Below, piece after piece: positions 61,339 to 64,000 of a DNA stretch of 64,000 nucleotides. Origin of the DNA: an uncultured Mucilaginibacter sp. Its GTDB lineage: Bacteria > Bacteroidota > Bacteroidia > Sphingobacteriales > Sphingobacteriaceae. The number at the start of each line of letters is the position of its first letter. Position 1 is the first letter of the stretch. The notes under the pieces are model-generated. The model worked only from the letters and a program-made list of their open reading frames with translations, was not told the origin of the DNA and searched no databases. The translations under genes were made by a program, and so were the position numbers. The stretch lies in assembly GCF_913773635.1 (NCBI RefSeq), contig NZ_CAJYGQ010000013.1:124001-188000 (forward strand), in the 5' to 3' direction.

Positions 61339-64000
61339 TTAATGATGTTCTTTATCGTCATCCTTTCGGTTTTGCTCTAACTCGGCAAGTTTCTTTTCAC
61401 CGTAAGCAAAGTGTGTAATTATGTAAAACAGCACCGGCACTACAAAAACAGCCAGTGAGGTTGCTGCAAGCATACCGCCAAACACCGTCCAACCTATGGT
61501 TTTACGAGCTTCGGCACCCGCGCCCGATGCAATCATAAGCGGAACTACACCTAATATAAAGGCAAGCGAAGTCATGATGATTGGCCTTAAACGTAACCTA
61601 ACGGCTTCTAATACCGATTTTTCTAAACCATGACCTGCATCTAACCTTTCTTTAGCAAACTCCACAATCAGGATAGCGTTTTTGGCCGAGAGACCGATGA
61701 GCGTAATCAAACCAATTTGGGCGTATACGTTATTGGTAAGTTTTGGCAAAAAGGTTAAGAACAAAATTGCACCAAATGCGCCCAGCGGTACGGCAAGCAT
61801 AACCGAAAACGGTACAGACCAGCTCTCATACAACGCTGCAAGGAACAGGAACACGAAGCCAATTGATAAGGCAAATATGTAAACGGTTTTTGAACCAGAA
61901 AGCATTTCCTCGCGACTTAGACCCGAAAATTCGTAGCCATACCCCTCTGGTAAGTACTGCGCGGCAGTTTCCTGTAAGGCTTTGATTGCATCACCGCTAC
62001 TGTAACCCGGTGCAGGGCTACCGTTAATTTCGGCAGAGCGGAATAAGTTGTAATGCGATATAAGCGGTGCGTTCTCAATAACTTTGTAAGAAGTAACCGT
62101 ACTAAGCGGCACCATAGTACCAGATGAATTGCGAACAAAGAATTGTCCCAGATTTTGTATGCTGGTACGGTAAGATGTATCGGCCTGAGCTACCACACGG
62201 AAGTTACGACCGTAAATAGTAAAGTCGTTAATGTAGGCACTACCCAAATAGGTCTGCAGAGCATTATTAATGTCTGAAATCTGCACACCCAGGCGTTTTG
62301 CTTTCTCACGGTCAACAGTAAGCTGGTAGGCCGGTGTACGGGCAGTAAAGAAGGAGAACGAACGTGATATCTCTTTGCGTTGCCCCAGAGCGGCAATAAA
62401 GCCTTGCAAGGTTTTCTCAAATGTTTTGATGTCGCCGCCTGCCTGCTTCTCTTCAAATATAAATGAGAAACCTGCCGTATTACCTAAACCAGGTATTGCT
62501 GGCGGTTGAATTACAACTACGCTGGCTTCCTTGTAGCGGGCAAGGCGTTGCTGTAATTTAGCAACTATACCCGCAGCATCTTCACCGTCGCCTTTACGTT
62601 CGGCCCATGGCTTAAGCTGCACGAATACCGTTGCACTGTTTGATTTACTTGCAAAGTTAACTGCGTTCAAACCACCCAATGCCGCATAGTGGCCAATGCC
62701 CGGTATGCTGTCAATGGTGGCCATCATATTTTTAAGTACGCCAACGGTACGCTCAGTTGATGAACCTTCAGGCAAATCGTAAGTAACGAAAATACGTCCC
62801 TCATCCTCGATAGGTAAAAAGCCTGATGGCTTACCTTTAAACAGGAATACCGTGCCTACTATGATACAAATCAGCAATATGACTACAAACCGCGAAGCTT
62901 TGATACTGCGATGAACGCCATTACCATATTTCTCGGTTACGCGTGCAAACCAGTTGTTGAACTTGAAAAAGAACCTGTCGAGCCAGCCTTTTGAATTTTC
63001 ATCAATTTTGTGAGGCTTAAGCATAATGGTACACAAAGCCGGAGTAAGTGATAGTGCCACAAAAGCCGATATAAGCACAGAGATTGCAATGGTGATGGCA
63101 AACTGTTGGTACAACCTGCCCACAATACCCGGAACAAAACCCACCGGCACAAACACCGCCGCCAAAATAAGCGCAATGGCAATTACCGGTGCCGATATAT
63201 CACGCATGGCGTGTTCTGTAGCTTCCCGAGGCGACATGCCTTCCTCGTCCATGTAGTGCTGCACAGCTTCAACCACCACAATGGCATCATCCACCACAAT
63301 ACCAATAGCCAGTACAAAACCAAATAGTGTAAGTGTATTTATAGTGAAGCCTAGTGGTATAAAGAAAATAAACGTACCGATAATTGAAACCGGGATAGCC
63401 AGTACAGGTATTAAGGTTGCCCTCCAGCTTTGCAGGAACAGGAACACCACCAATACAACCAATGCCAATGCTTCAACCAAAGTATGGATTACCTCCTCTA
63501 CCGATACCTTTACCACCGTTACCGATTCAAAAGGTACAATGTAGTCAACATCAGCAGGGAAGGTTTTTTTGAGCTGCTCCATGGTGGCGTACACGCCCTC
63601 GGCAGTCTCGAGTGAGTTACTGTTTGGCGCCTGATATACTAATAGGTATGAAGCACGCTTACCATCAACAAATGAGTTACCTGTGTAGTTAAATTTACCT
63701 AACTGTACGCGGGCTACATCACGTAAGTGAACTAAGGCACCGGTGTTTGGCTGAGTGCGTACGATAATGTTCTCGAACTCTTCGGGCTTAACCAAACGGC
63801 CTTTGGTAAGTACCGTGTATTCAAATGTTTGGCCTTTAAGTTGTGGCGGCGCTCCTACTGTACCGGCAGCTACCTGTACGTTTTGTTCTTGCAGGGCCGC
63901 TGTAACCTCGGCCGCGGTCATACCATAAGAGGCTAATTTATCGGGCTTAAGCCAAATACGCATACTGAAATCATCGGCACGGGTAAACACGTCACCTACA
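61339..64000 (-). CDS. RND efflux transporter, HAE1/AcrB type (5' end outside window)
   Basis: About 887 C-terminal residues of a ~1050-residue proton-driven multidrug pump are seen. The reading frame continues to the window edge (VGDVFTRADDFSMRIWLKP), so the first methionine is not in view. It contains the TM4 pair GIVVDDAIVVVEAVQHYM, a long periplasmic loop and TM helices 7-12 (GAILFLTFLP, GLITLIGLSAKNAILIVEFAKE). The tail is charged (ELEQNRKDDDKEHH). It works with a membrane-fusion protein and TolC-like channel not seen here. Confidence 0.95.
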   Translation of the reverse strand, partial: VGDVFTRADDFSMRIWLKPDKLASYGMTAAEVTAALQEQNVQVAAGTVGAPPQLKGQTFEYTVLTKGRLVKPEEFENIIVRTQPNTGALVHLRDVARVQLGKFNYTGNSFVDGKRASYLLVYQAPNSNSLETAEGVYATMEQLKKTFPADVDYIVPFESVTVVKVSVEEVIHTLVEALALVVLVVFLFLQSWRATLIPVLAIPVSIIGTFIFFIPLGFTINTLTLFGFVLAIGIVVDDAIVVVEAVQHYMDEEGMSPREATEHAMRDISAPVIAIALILAAVFVPVGFVPGIVGRLYQQFAITIAISVLISAFVALSLTPALCTIMLKPHKIDENSKGWLDRFFFKFNNWFARVTEKYGNGVHRSIKASRFVVILLICIIVGTVFLFKGKPSGFLPIEDEGRIFVTYDLPEGSSTERTVGVLKNMMATIDSIPGIGHYAALGGLNAVNFASKSNSATVFVQLKPWAERKGDGEDAAGIVAKLQQRLARYKEASVVVIQPPAIPGLGNTAGFSFIFEEKQAGGDIKTFEKTLQGFIAALGQRKEISRSFSFFTARTPAYQLTVDREKAKRLGVQISDINNALQTYLGSAYINDFTIYGRNFRVVAQADTSYRTSIQNLGQFFVRNSSGTMVPLSTVTSYKVIENAPLISHYNLFRSAEINGSPAPGYSSGDAIKALQETAAQYLPEGYGYEFSGLSREEMLSGSKTVYIFALSIGFVFLFLAALYESWSVPFSVMLAVPLGAFGAILFLTFLPKLTNNVYAQIGLITLIGLSAKNAILIVEFAKERLDAGHGLEKSVLEAVRLRLRPIIMTSLAFILGVVPLMIASGAGAEARKTIGWTVFGGMLAATSLAVFVVPVLFYIITHFAYGEKKLAELEQNRKDDDKEHH

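Noticed and set aside
63988..63990. Start codon at 63990 for the efflux pump
   Set aside because: Codons upstream (VGD) continue the AcrB-like sequence to the window edge, so this GTG is internal and the gene is truncated.

Overview
The window is typical chromosomal DNA of a Bacteroidota bacterium, most likely family Sphingobacteriaceae (a Mucilaginibacter/Pedobacter-like genome). This is inferred from the -33 TTG / -7 TAnnTTTG promoters, a TamL lipoprotein, a Bacteroidota-type LptD, a type IX secretion plug protein (DUF5103), TPR-histidine kinases, TlpA-like thioredoxin proteins and abundant short intergenic repeats. There is no rRNA, transposase, phage, plasmid or CRISPR signature. Coding density is high and almost all genes are housekeeping.

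Layout. 1-2.1 kb: end of a truncated gene, two tRNA-Leu (minus), an Asp-box beta-propeller protein and two identical tRNA-Lys copies. 2.1-9.5 kb: FUSC membrane protein, TPR histidine kinase, TamL, and a divergent SpoU/TrmH RNA methyltransferase. 9.5-10.6 kb: tRNA-Cys, a tiny basic protein that is easy to miss, and 700 bp of repeats. 10.6-18.9 kb: pyrD, a Tat-exported SGNH hydrolase, an ABC-F protein, the T9SS plug protein, an acyl-CoA thioesterase, a beta-barrel, an aldo/keto reductase and an EVE protein. 19-24.2 kb: secreted proteins of unknown role, two TlpA-like proteins and a PRC-barrel protein. 24.2-31.6 kb: an envelope cluster (MlaD, amidase, LptD), then cinA and a 2-oxoacid dehydrogenase E2. 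31.7-36.6 kb: a phoH-purC-STAS-rnz run and a SAM hydrolase. 36.6-43.8 kb: an ABC exporter, a beta-CASP nuclease, a GGGTTNP-repeat lipoprotein, serC-serA and rpe. 43.9-50.3 kb: pnp, rpsO, a hotdog thioesterase, ddl and a MerR regulator. 50.4-57.9 kb: ComEC, a secreted protein, a tight operon CDF transporter-NUDIX-bioA-ferritin-like protein, and an aminotransferase. 58-61.3 kb: two related beta-barrels and an arsR-DUF6428-arsC operon. 61.3 kb to the end: an RND efflux pump truncated by the window edge.

The least explained parts are: (1) the ferritin-like protein with four putative iron-ligand motifs placed 5 bp behind bioA; (2) several families of short hairpin-forming intergenic repeats, one of which supplies the start codon of the T9SS plug gene and another of which supplies -33 boxes for two promoters; (3) many genes whose -7 box lies only 3-8 nt before the ATG, predicting leaderless mRNAs; and (4) a twin ArsR operator. 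I found no clear new defence system or biosynthetic cluster. All identifications come from reading motifs and general family knowledge; no database search was run.
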